Assembly (NCBI GenBank): GCA_963693085.1
Contig: OY856413.1
Coordinates: forward strand, 472,939,379-473,003,378
DNA from: Alisma plantago-aquatica
Lineage: Eukaryota > Streptophyta > Magnoliopsida > Alismatales > Alismataceae
DNA: 64,000 nt
Direction of reading: 5' to 3'
The position numbers and the translations under genes were made by a program. Shown piece after piece: positions 38,451 through 49,900 of this stretch. How positions within the stretch are numbered: position 1 is the first letter of the stretch; every line of letters starts with the position of its first letter. Under the pieces are notes generated by a model, which saw nothing but the letters and a program-made list of their open reading frames with translations, was not told the DNA's origin and searched no databases.

Positions 38451-39572
38451 CTACTGCGTCACTTCAACATCTCTATTCGGGCAATTAAGCCTGAAATGCC
38501 CGACTTGTCCACAAAGATGACATGACTTGTCCTCAAACCGTGGCCTAGCTGGCCCTGTTACTGCCACAGAAGCTGAACTGTGTGCCTTAGACGGCAAAGA
38601 AACATAACCTTTCCCCTTACTCGGAGACCACTGAGATGGTACACCAGAACTTCTCATCGCTGACGGTGCTGAAAACCTGGGCTTCTTAAAGCCACCAAAC
38701 CTCCGTACTTGAAACTGAGCAGGTCTTTTAAGGGACATAGACTCTCTTTTCTCCCTTACTGTCCTCTCGATCCGTCGAACAGATTCCATGAATGTAGCAA
38801 ACCGCTCTCGGTTCTCCAACGCAGACACCGGGGTTGTCAACTCATCACTTAAACCCTTCTCAAAATGCCTGATCCATTCCTCGTCTGTTGCCGCCATGTG
38901 AGGACAGAACTTCAACAGATCCATAAACTTGGCTTCATACTCAGTGATGTTCATCATTCCTTGTTTCAGGTTCTCGAACTGACTCACCTTCTCATCCAGA
39001 TACGTCTTCGGAAAGTATCTGGCGACGAACTCACGTCGAAACACTTCCCAACATATCACCTCACCAGGCCGCTTCTCTTCCTCGATGGTCCACCAGTGAC
39101 CAGCACTACCTTTCAGAAGGTAGACAGCATGCTTTACCTTGTCTGCTTCAGGGATGTCAAGGATCCGGAAAGCCTTCTCGAGACTTGTCAGCCACAGATC
39201 TGCATCCGCTGGATCAGCCGTTCCAGCATAATCCAAAGCTCCAACTCGGCGAAGCCGCTCAAAGGTCTTCCCAATACCCGATGCTTCTCCATGGGGAACT
39301 TGTGCTCGTGGAGGAGGCACTGGTAATCGCTCAACCATGAGATTCATCGTAGCCATTAACTGCCCCGTAAGCTGTTGGTAAGCAGGATGTTCAAGTATGG
39401 CTGGGTTAAATTGGGGAACCTCAGGCACCCGATCTTCATGTGCCTGTCCATCTTCTCCATCAACCGATGTAGCATCACTATGCTCAGGAGCATGTTCTTC
39501 ATGGTTTCTAGACATCTTGACTTTTCTTCCGCTGAGGGCAGAAGTTTTTGTAAGAAAACTTGGAAAACTCAT
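38451..39572 (-). CDS. Tekay gag protein (373 aa, complete up to first stop)
   Basis: Capsid/nucleocapsid precursor that would package element RNA in cytoplasmic particles. It has a Retrotrans_gag core (about residues 130-280: WLTSLEKAF, GSAGHWW, FRREFVARYFPKTY and ENLKQG-MNITEYEAKF), a basic region, and a CCHC zinc knuckle CHLCGQVGHFRLNC near the C-terminus (about residues 350-365). The start is 68 bp from the LTR. A methionine 20 codons in (MSRNHEEH) is an equally plausible start. It ends at TAG 38451-38453, just past the knuckle, so a near-complete gag could still be made; expression is not shown. Confidence 0.85.
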   Translation of the reverse strand: MSFPSFLTKTSALSGRKVKMSRNHEEHAPEHSDATSVDGEDGQAHEDRVPEVPQFNPAILEHPAYQQLTGQLMATMNLMVERLPVPPPRAQVPHGEASGIGKTFERLRRVGALDYAGTADPADADLWLTSLEKAFRILDIPEADKVKHAVYLLKGSAGHWWTIEEEKRPGEVICWEVFRREFVARYFPKTYLDEKVSQFENLKQGMMNITEYEAKFMDLLKFCPHMAATDEEWIRHFEKGLSDELTTPVSALENRERFATFMESVRRIERTVREKRESMSLKRPAQFQVRRFGGFKKPRFSAPSAMRSSGVPSQWSPSKGKGYVSLPSKAHSSASVAVTGPARPRFEDKSCHLCGQVGHFRLNCPNRDVEVTQ

Positions 39573-39623
39573 AAGAACAGACTCAACCTAGTCCTAGATC
39601 CCTGTAGACTCAGCGAACCTAAA

Positions 39624-39635
39624 GCTCTGATACCA
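39624..39635 (-). other. Primer binding site, initiator tRNA-Met type
   Basis: The complement reads TGGTATCAGAGC five bases inside the right LTR edge. This is the common plant retrotransposon primer site pairing with initiator tRNA-Met. Confidence 0.9.
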
Positions 39636-41989
39636 AAACTTGTGGCAACACATCCCATTATCACACAGATAATGAGGTGTTACGCGAAAACGTGCGGAAA
39701 TCACCATAACCACAGATTATCGAAAACACGGGTTAATTAAAATCGATTGCGGAAAACTGATAAACTGTGAAATTATTGCTTTTCAGTCCTCATCCTGCAC
39801 AGAAACATGTCATATATATACATCCACGAGATCTGATACATGTCTACAGCTCAGAAGCAGCTGTTCATCCATCACATGAGTTCACCACCTGTTCATATAC
39901 AGAAAAGGCCCACATCCGGCCAACAGCAGGATATACAAACATCATCGTTCGATCATCGTGAAACAACGTCAAAACACTGCCAAGGACCTGAGAGTACAGG
40001 GATGACTCTAGACTCTACTACAAAACATCCAAAACAGTAGCATATCCATCGCTTGCCTTCTACTGCTCGTCAAGCTACTCGGCCGCAACACCACGACCAC
40101 GACCACGACCATGTCTACCTCGACCACCTAAAAAGGGTGTAAACCAGCAGAGTGAGACAATTGAACAATTGTCCCAGTGGGAAACATAACTCCCCACCGC
40201 AACTACAGAACCTCAGCAAGATAGACTATAAAAGCAGATAACTAATAACAGATATAACAAGAGAAGTCTATATAAAGCAAAGCTATCCTTACCAACAAGA
40301 TTACCATCTATACAAAAGCATATAACCAGATATCTTTCAATGAAACATGATTATCAAGGTAATATATATCATCACATAACCTACAAGATATAACAAAGAT
40401 ATTACACAAACAAGGCCTCAACCAATGTTTCGTGTTTTATCCTAAGCAATAAGTAATAAACGACTGTATTACGTATTATTATGCCCTGAGGATTTGAACC
40501 GTACCGTTCAAATCCAACCTTCGGTTATGAAACCCAAGTCGGTGCCATACAAGGTTAATGGAAGAGCCGGACTCCACGACCTCCCACCTCGTGGTCAGTA
40601 CACGAGTACAACACAAGCAGGACCGCAGTCACATGCTGAAGTGGTCTAAGCCACAGGGTCAGCTCCATAGGCTACCCTCACTCTAGCCCGCCTTGGTACA
40701 GGTCTCGGCGCTAGTAAAACTGAGCCACGGGCCTGTTCACCGTGCTCTGAGCCATGAACGCCTTCATGCTCCTCACATCACATATCCTGAGCCACGGGCC
40801 TATTCACCATGCTCTATATACATATCTGAGTCTATAACCGAAGTTACACTCTTACCTCCTCATTTTCAGGCTAGGAGCAACCTACACATATTCAACAATA
40901 TGCGCTTCCAGGTTAACCCGTAGGAGAACTTGTTTCACCATCACCAAGTCCTGACGATGATGGATCTATGGCCAGGGCAAACTACATGATATATTTCACT
41001 GTGATTAATTAGTATCTTTTAGATGGATTGCAGGATTCAACCAAGTTGTATAACATGCAAGATATAACAGAAAGTAAACAACATTATACTATTATTACAT
41101 CAACCTGATCCATCTCAAGGATTCAACATCACATGTTACCACTTGGCCTCTTGCCAATCATCCAGATCCATCTCAAGGATCATCACATACCACAGGATCT
41201 CAATCCTTTCATCATGTCACTGCCTCTTCAAGGCTCACATCAACGTCATGGGACAAACACATCATTTATACAACCTCATAGAATAATTATCAAAGTGATG
41301 TTACTCATCACATATGTCTCATAGCCTTTTCATGGCTAATCATCACCTGCATGGTTAGGATACACAATAATTACACCTTCAACATAAGGAATATGCTACT
41401 ATCATGAAATGCCATTCAAGATACTCTATTTATCATTCTTACACTATTTGCTGATCAAGTGTATAAAGTACATCATTAACAAGCCATATCTATACTTATC
41501 CTTATCTCGGAATTATATGAATAATCAACATGTTCAAACATACAGAACAAGTACTATTGTTACTACTACCATTATGTCACCATCCACTATCATCATTATT
41601 ATCATTATTATCATTATGCAAGCTACTAGTGTAACTATCACTATTCTCATTTAACAATTAAGTACAAGGATTACTTCATGCATATCATTACTATCATTAT
41701 TGTCATCATTATTATGATCAACATTATAACTATCATCTTCTTTATTATTAACAAATAAGCATAAGGATCACATCATGCATCTTATTACCATTACCTTCCT
41801 CATTATCATCACTACTACCATTATCATCATTGTTATTATTATTAGCATTATTATTGCTTGCAAGGCATCATATTCATTGTTGTTATCACTAACAAGATAC
41901 CACCATCGTTTATTGGTGCATAGCTAATCACTTCCACATCACAAAGGACCGTTACTATATGATTACAAGACTCTCACCATAACTCTTAT

Positions 41990-42600
41990 CAACCCTCACT
42001 AAGACCCATCAAGGCCTATCGGCCGACACATACACCAACCTTATCGGCCATCACCTCCCAAGAATGTCGCCCACCATGGCTATCGGCCATCACACCAAGC
42101 ATAGCCTTATCAGTCAACATAAGGGGGCAAGCTACATATGGCCATGTCGTCCGACACCAACAACCATCAAACTCAACAAAGCTATATCGGCCAACACCTC
42201 AAGATGTATCGCCCAACACAAGAGCACTCATCATGTCGCCCATCACAAGGCACCCATCTCGCCCAACACCAAGACAAGAGAGGGTCTCGCCCAACTCAAG
42301 AACAAAGGTGTTTCTTATCACAAGGACCATATCGCCCAACATGGTTACCATGTCGGCCAACACCCATGCTAGGTCAACCTATCGTCCAACACAAGAGCAA
42401 GGATGTTGCCCAACACCAAGAACACTCATGTCGTTCAACTCAAGAACAAGGGTGTCACCCAACATACCCAAAACAAGGGAGGATATCGCCCAACACCAAG
42501 GCAAGAGAGGATGTTGCCCAATACACTCAAACAAGAGAGAGGGTATCACCCAACATGGGTCATCTTCAACCTCCAACCCAAGGGAGCAAAAACCCTAGAT
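41990..42600. repeat. TCGCCCAACAC repeat cluster, right LTR copy
   Basis: Counterpart of 33240-33850, downstream of the TATA-like motif in element orientation, so it would be part of the transcribed leader. Confidence 0.85.
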
Positions 42601-42972
42601 CACAAGGTATACTAGGTCACAAGGAAACCCTAATCCCTAAGGAGGATCAGCCACCAAGGTACATAAGCAAGGTACAAAAGAAAAGAACTAAGATAAACTA
42701 CTTAACATGCAACAAGATCATAGCTAGAGGTAGAGGAGTTAGGGTTAGAAGCTATGCAACCCACCTTAAGCTCCAAGCTCCAAGGAAGAAGATGCACTTC
42801 AAGCTCCAAGGGATGTCGTCCACCAAAGCTGATCCAAGAGAGGGTATCGGCCACCACTGCAACTCCAGGAGAGTGTCTCGGCCGACACAAGCAAGAGAGG
42901 GAGGAGTGTCGTGCACTCAAGGTGGAGGAGAGACCAAAAGATCAAAGGAAGCTAAGGCAAGGGAAAGAGCCA

Positions 42973-42980
42973 CATATATA
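42973..42980 (-). promoter_or_regulatory. TATA-like motif in right (5') Tekay LTR
   Basis: The complement reads TATATATG about 580 bp into the 5' LTR, a plausible core promoter for gag-pol RNA. Confidence 0.45.
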
Positions 42981-43557
42981 GAAGGGAAGGGAGGAGAAAA
43001 TAAGGTAGATCAATGCTATGTGTCGTCCACCCAAGGGACACTTGTCCTAGGGTTCAAGCCAACACACTAGCAAGCCAAGAGACACTTCTCAAGGATACAT
43101 ACCAAGTGTCCATCAAACATGGTCAAGGTTGGACCAAGCAACATGGGCGAAACAACTAGCAGCTCCTCTGGGCGACACACACTACTCCAGGTCAACACAC
43201 CACCTCTAGGTCGACACACACTCTTCCTTGGGCGACACAAGCTTCACTTGGCCGACACAAGCCCAAACAAAGCACCTCAAGGCCCAAACAAGCTCAAGCA
43301 AGGCCCAAGAAACTCAAACAACAAGCCCAAGCCTTTCTCTCAACCCTAGAGAAAGCAAAGAGGGGAAAGCACCTCACAAGATGGCAAACTTGCACACAAA
43401 ACCCTAAACTTGGTTTATTTGCAAGTAGCCCCTCGAACTCTCAACAAGGCACAACAAAAACCCTAATCACCACTCAAAGGTGATTAGCAAGCATCAAACC
43501 ACCAAGGTTAAGCAAAAAAAACAGGGTAAACCCTAAATGCAGGTCAGGGTCCTTACA

Positions 43558-43562
43558 ATTAT
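43558..43562. repeat. Target-site duplication, right (ATTAT)
   Basis: Repeats the five bases at 30891-30895. Confidence 0.9.
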
Positions 43563-44735
43563 ATTTGGCCTTCTATGGTAATCCTCATATTAACTTACAC
43601 ATACCATCAATTAATCTTGTTATTATTAATAACCTTACACTTTTTGCAAAAAAGCATCAATTTGAGGGACATATGCATCTCACCAATTATTTGCACCCAT
43701 AACCCAACCGATGGAACTCAGGTTGAAGTAGAAACCAATGACATAGGAGGCATATGCTTTCCACTGGTAGTCATCTATCTATGGAAATACCATACTCTCT
43801 TCATATGTGCCATCTACCAAAGTCGAGCGATGACATTAAATCACGCTCAACTAACAAGACTCAAGAAGTCTCTCTACGGATAGTATTCTGAATCTCATCT
43901 TCTGATGGAGCTACTGACCATGGCAACCAACAGAAGTACTACCACCATTACCACTGGGCAGCCATCTATGGATGGTGCTATTGAACCACAACCCTCACCC
44001 AATGAAATCCCTACGATAGTGACCACCACTAGAGTTACTTCAGCACATATTGTTCCACATAAAGCACTAGTGAACTCCACTATCACTTTTGATTTCCATT
44101 GTTAGGCCAAGGATGAGAGTCTAATGCCCATCAGTTCACATCCCTCAATGGTATATGCTAATTATCTTTGAAAGAAGGTGGATCACAGAGGTATACACCA
44201 CTACTGCCACCACCATTCACAAGAGATTATTTCTTCATCAACGTTTAGTACCATTGCAACTATTGTTTTGTTTAGTCACCTCCTTCTTGCCCACTCTGGT
44301 CCACTTCCCTTCCATCCCCTTGGGCCATGGCCTTCATCATTTGCAAATCCATTTTGTTTCTTGTACACATGAGTGGGTAGACTAGTTAACTTGTGTTGGG
44401 AGTAGCCATTACGCTCTTCCAACATGTAGATATTCATATTCCACTGAATGTGTATACTCTTAGAAATGTTTATCTCCTTAATCTTATTAATGAATAAATC
44501 ACTTGCATGGTCACCTACCATATTGTGATGCTTGATTTATTATGACTTGAAAGTGTATCAGATCAAATCTAGAGTTATGGAGTAGCGTGAATCCATGGAA
44601 GTGTTGGATTGCAAGAGCTAACTGTCATATGTATGTATGTTTCATTGTTTTTTATCTTGAAAGAAGGAGACATGCTTATAATCTAGATCTAAGTTGATCT
44701 CAAGAGAGGAGGAATAAAAACTAATGATGTTTGTT
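43558..44735 (+). repeat. Repeat block C2, right part
   Basis: Collinear with 23870-25115. Together with about 30850-30895 it forms the pre-insertion sequence split by the Tekay element. Similarity to C1 ends at about 44735. Confidence 0.7.
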
Positions 44736-47700
44736 GTTGGTGTGGTTTCAAACAAGGTCTAATGTCTATAATCATCTCAACTTGCTTGCCCCCGCAAGAG
44801 TACAACTCTTTTGTAGTCAAGGTTGTATCCCGAAGGAGAAAAGCTTGTTAGGCTCAAGAGTGATTATTTTTAACAATCTAGATCGAAATATTAAAAGAGT
44901 TTTTTTTCATTCAAGTCTAAAAAACATTTAAAAAATAAAAGAACTAAATGATGGACCACTTTAATTAAAGGATCAAGTTTGATTAGACATTATTGAGGAT
45001 AGGATTTTAGTACCATATCATGCCATGATATAACAACAAATTTCAAACATGCAAGAATAATCACAAGGGAAAATTTGAGTTATGCACCCGCCCTAATAGG
45101 ATAGAATGGTCCTAAATTTATATAGCCCCATTTTTCATATATGAGGAATAAAACCACTAAAAACCTAGAAATCCTCAACACTTACTAGCCACTCATGTGG
45201 TCAAGGAAATGAAGCTATGATAACACCTCCTTACTTCTAGGCATACCCTCCTAATGTATACAAGAAGCATAAAACATACACACAACATGTCCACTCAAGT
45301 ATTAATTGGAAATAGACATTGATGCATTATAGAAAATGGTTAAAGTAGAATTTAGTATGAAATTAGTTGTTCAACAAGAAATGAAATGGGAGTTACTCAC
45401 CCATGCCCAAGTAAGAAATACCTAGTCATACATGGCTGGAGAAAAAAGGCAAAAATAGTAGCAAAAATATTTGGACATCATGTAAGAAAGAGATAAACTT
45501 GTATGTCCTTAGGAGCAGTGGGTTGGAGTTATAACTCTGTTGAAGGAGTAAAAACTTCATCCTTGTTGGTTGAACACTCTTTAGGAACCTTCACTCCATT
45601 GTGGAGAGAAGAAATGACTAGAGATCTCCAGTGCAACTTTTGAGGAAGAAGGAAGATGAAGAAAGTTCTCTCCTAAGAAACCAACTCATCCTCCTTGATT
45701 TCCTCCAACTACTCCTCCCCCTTCTCTGGTAAAATTCTACATCATATGATCCATAGAAGTTTGTGATAACTAGAAAGATGGTTTGGGGTCGTATACATAC
45801 ATGTGGAGAAGTTAAAATTAGGTTTTAGTGAATTCTAAAGGCAAATGGCTTGTATTGTGGCCTACACGATGTATCACTTGCATCCTATACAGTTGTAACT
45901 GGTCGAGTGGGATGACACAGAGTGTTAGTGAGGAACACAACATGTTTCTCAAATGCTATCAAATCCCAGTTTCTAAAAGACACCCTGTGTTTCTTGCTAT
46001 TTGGGTCTAATTTCCTGTAACGGACACAACGTGTTGAGTGTCCAACACGGTGTGTCATTGAATGCTTTTGTAGCTTTAAACTTCTAAATTTTTGGATAAT
46101 TGGGGAATGCGTTGATGGATGATATGATGATCTTTTTATTCTCATTTTGATGCCACAATATTGTACCTACTATCAAAATTATGGAACAAGTAAAGCTAAC
46201 ATAGAAGTGGAAAATCTAGCCTGATTAGAGGCAATTCTAAGAAGAAATGGATTGAGAAGTGCATGGAAGAGTAAGACAAAATGTGATATAAACCATGCAC
46301 ATGAAATCCCTCTAAGATTGGATTGTTTCTTGTCCTCAAGCAAAAACATCACATATATGTACCAGAAGACAATAAAAAAACACATGCATTAGCTAAATGA
46401 AATGGAAGAAGTATTTCAAGCCAAACCAATAGTCAAAGATTGTATGCTATTATCCATGAGTTCAACTCAAACATACAAGATAGAAATTTAAGTACAAACA
46501 AAGGCGGCTAAATCTATCTCAAAAAACCAACTAGAAAATATTGAGTAGATATATAAATGACAAGGGCAAATAGTCAATGAACATGCAACCTGAATCTCTC
46601 CAATATAACAATAGTAATATAGGAAATTTGAGTCAACATTAATAATAAAAAATGCTCTCTCTTCTTGTACATAACGAATAAGACAATCATGAATGGGTTT
46701 AGACACTCAACTACTAAAATAGGATTATGCACATGTGGGATTCCAATTAGGATCAATTTACCCTCTTAAGGAGGTGCCACCTAATAGTCGTGTCTAGATT
46801 GGACCTACACTAGGTTATCATGATGCATGGGTGGTTCAACCATATTATGTGAGGGGTATGAGTAAAATAACTAAAAAACAAGCCAAGATAAACAAGAATT
46901 ATTTGGGATCATATTGAGAACTATGTGTCCTTAAGCTAAATCATTTTCCCCTAAGTGTATAAAGTTAACTAGATTGCATAATCAAATTGGATTTCACACA
47001 TATCTTAAAAAATTTCATCAAGAGGGTGGTTGAAAATGCACTAAGGATTTGTCAAAAGAATATAGTATGCTAAAAATGTTGTAGTGTTGATGAGTCCATA
47101 AACAATAGGCCATTAAATGTATTGAGAAATCATGAGCGAAAAGGATGAACATGAAAACTAAAAAAAAGAAACCAAAGTGAAGAAATTGTGGTTATTATGT
47201 GAATGAACATGAAATCAATTTTCATGTAAATTATGGAAGGTTTTTGCAAGATTTATTCAACTATTATCTAAAAAAATTGAGGAAAAATGGTTCAGACAAA
47301 AGGGAATTCAATCCAATAAATAAGAAATGAATCTTGTTTCACACTACAGTTTAACACTGTCTAAAACAAGATAAAGGAAAGAATTGCAAAGAAGAACTGA
47401 AAACAACATGAATGGTTGGTTGCCCCCTAAGATTGAATATGTAGTTTCCTCACTATAGAAATGAAAAAGGATGTAGTAACTGAGTACCTATCTTAGTGAA
47501 GAAGTCAAAATAGAGGGCCACTACACTACTACACAACATGAAGATGTTGCGCCAGAGTGTCCTCGTCGTCAATGTTCTAGGATGGAGAATCTTGTGGAAG
47601 TGGTGTTATCTGAGATGGCATGGCGTATGTCCCTAAGTGATGTGACACATATCCATATGCTGCACCAAAGAATACATCTCATTGTAATGCTAACTCAAAT

Positions 47701-49900
47701 GAGCTAAGTGTGTGTGCTTCTGATCAAATCTCTGTTGGATCTACTAGTACATGTGGTGCATATCGAGAATGACCCACTATACCCAGTCTGTGTTCCAGTG
47801 ATGGGAGGTGTATCTGCATCCATCTCATGTGAAATAGAAGACTCGAGCCTATACCCTTGAGTACCATCGTCATTTTCAGTGAATAGAAATTTCAAATTCT
47901 GGGAATTTTTTGAAGTGGTTTCTTTTGGATCTGACTATTCAAGGTATCCATTATGATTGTGGAAGTATTGAAAAAATTTATTGGCTATTAGATGGATCCT
48001 TGACAATGAGGCTAGAATCTATGAGGAATTCTATATCAACCATATTGTGTCCAGAAAGAGCCTCAATGTTTTGACGATCAACATTCAACTTAAATGCTAG
48101 TTTAGTGATCAGTCTTCCAATCATAATGTATCATGTGGAGTCTGTCTAAATTTTAAATAAATGTTGAAGTTTATACCTAATGTTGAGCTCATACTCATGA
48201 AACATAGCCCATATGAAAAATAAATCCTACTTTCCTACCACGCCTTGTGCTTCCTTTCTATAAAAAAACTCAAGATTATGTGAATATAGTGCAATATAGG
48301 ATTGTGCATATGAGAAGCCCTAGAAGAGGGAGCCGTATAGTATGTCTCATCAGTGATCCTACCCCAAAATTCATTGGGCTCAAAGGTGTCAGGAAGAACA
48401 ATGCTTCCTCCATATATGAAAACATATTTGTCAAAAAATTGTTTGAAAGTGAGCTTATAGGGTTGAATGGCTATGCAACATTCTTTGGGTCTATTTCAAC
48501 TCTTATTGTTGTTAAAAACTCGTATGTGAGGTGTGGGTGAGTACCAAAATAGTTTAGGATGCCCAATCCTCAAGAAGTTCATGTCCCTCATCAATAAAAC
48601 CAAGGTCGTCTATTGTATCATCAACGAAAACCTTGTAATCAACACCCTACACATGACCAACTGTTGGTAGATGGCATCTCCCTCTTCACCAAGAAAGAAA
48701 TATGAGGAAGAAGTGAAAGTGTTTGCATAAACAGAAAAATATTTAAGACATGGGTGCTTAAGAACTTGCTTCCTTGGATCCAACTTGGATAACTGAAGGA
48801 TAATGTAGAGGTCCTTAGGTATCCAGGCATTCATAAGAAACCACATCAACAATGCTAGAGATGAATAGCACAACAACTCACAACATGATGTGAGCATGTC
48901 ATGGAGATTTCTAAATAGAAACATGGGTATTCAAAGATTTGTAGCAGCAGATGCATGACATGAAGAGTCTGTACATGACTTGCCAACCAACGATAAAAGA
49001 ACACTTGAGATTGTGGAATGGAGGTACCACCTTAGCTTCTTTAGTCAATGGTGGGGTTGGGGTTGGAACATTTGAGATCTCAGGGGGTGTAATTGTTAAT
49101 AACTCAAGTGATGCTAGACTAAGGTTGAGTGGGTAATGTGGAGAAATCACCACAAAGGTTTCTCTATGTGACTGGAGTTTTGGCTAGATCCGATAGAGGT
49201 TAATCAAAGGAGACAACATATAAAGGTGTCTTGAAATGACATGGACAAGTCCAAGAAATGACATAAGGAGCTAGGGTTATTAAGTGAATGAACTACAAAA
49301 GGGGTAAACCTTGTTTGATTGGAGTTTACATAGCATGTAGTGTTGACCTTGTGAAGAATTTGGGCAAAAATTACACATCGTTTTGCTATAGCACAACATA
49401 TAGATGAGATGTTGTTAATTTTTTTGATATTTGAGATTGGTGGTATGTAACGTGTAGGATCTAAAGACATCAGGTTTTTTATATTGTTAAATTTCCAAAT
49501 CTCCAACATCACATGTCATGTTGTGTCGGACCATGACGTGCCATGTTGTTCATTAGTTGTAGCACGCTAGAAATTTTATTTGTGATTACCACATTGTGTT
49601 GTTGGGCTATACGTCATGTTGTAGAGAATTTTTGCAAAGTTTGGTCATGATTAGTATAGGATTTCAAATTAATATATTAACCATGAAAAAGTTTATTTGA
49701 AAAACAAAATACTACAAAGAATTGACATGAAATAAATCTAAACTACACAATGTGGTCATCTCCCACAAAGTTCCTCTATTTGGAGTTGGAGTGATACTCC
49801 TCAACATCTTTAGCATGTATCATAGAGGGAGTATGAGGCTCCCTTGTCAATTGATTCTCCTACAATATAGGACTTGAGTATTAGTCCATTAACCTTGAAA
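44736..49900 (-). other. Probable LTR and 3' non-coding part of the minus-strand Athila-like element
   Basis: No intact gene. By position this lies downstream of the integrase relic on the minus strand. GGTTGCCCCC near 47418 resembles the non-coding stretch near Athila 3' ends. A minus-strand open stretch at 48610-48924 (104 codons, hydrophobic) and decayed frames to 47700 sit where Athila elements carry an extra post-pol frame, but I cannot confirm the match. CACAACGTGTTG/CCAACACGG-type inverted words lie at 45930-46060 and again at 49515-49620. Confidence 0.35.

Larger units (their letters stand above)
34818..39572 (-). pseudogene. Tekay gag-pol polyprotein, one frame with internal stops
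   Basis: All recognisable domains lie in a single minus-strand frame of 1,585 codons, the usual length for this lineage, with no frameshift. In-frame stops lie at 38451-38453 (TAG), 38394-38396 (TGA), 38085-38087 (TGA), 37653-37655 (TAG), 37497-37499 (TGA), 36513-36515 (TGA), 35565-35567 (TAA), 35280-35282 (TGA) and near 35262 (TAG). Domain order is gag with zinc knuckle, aspartic protease (VDAGATHSF, with Ala after the catalytic Asp where Ser, Thr or Pro is common), RT (FIDDIL), RNase H (FCDAS), integrase and chromodomain. The two TGA stops at 37497 and 36513 replace arginines that are strongly conserved in the family. This copy cannot make a full polyprotein. Confidence 0.95.
30896..43557 (-). 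mobile_element. Complete Tekay/Del-type Ty3/gypsy chromovirus, minus strand (12,662 bp)
   Basis: Two LTRs (30896-34805 and 39641-43557) enclose a 4,835-bp interior with an initiator-Met primer site beside the right LTR, a polypurine tract beside the left LTR, and one gag-pol frame. The order gag, protease, RT, RNase H, integrase, chromodomain places it in the chromoviruses; the GP-PY integrase C-terminus and the WELEEEMR chromodomain fit Tekay/Del. A 5-bp duplication (ATTAT) flanks it. Sampling the LTR ends by eye gives roughly 4% mismatch, so it is a fairly recent insertion. It lies inside repeat block C2. Confidence 0.95.
39641..43557 (-). repeat. Tekay 5' LTR (right, 3,917 bp)
   Basis: Same ends and internal order as the left LTR. 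Holds the promoter in element orientation. A 310-codon plus-strand frame at 42138-43070 is open here but broken in the left LTR and consists of the CAACAC repeat cluster. Confidence 0.95.

Noticed and set aside
42138..43070. 310-codon plus-strand frame in the right Tekay LTR
   Set aside because: It is made of CAACAC repeat words, runs antisense to the element, and is broken in the left LTR copy.
48247..48540. 97-codon plus-strand frame
   Set aside because: No domain recognised and it is antisense to the probable Athila-like downstream region.
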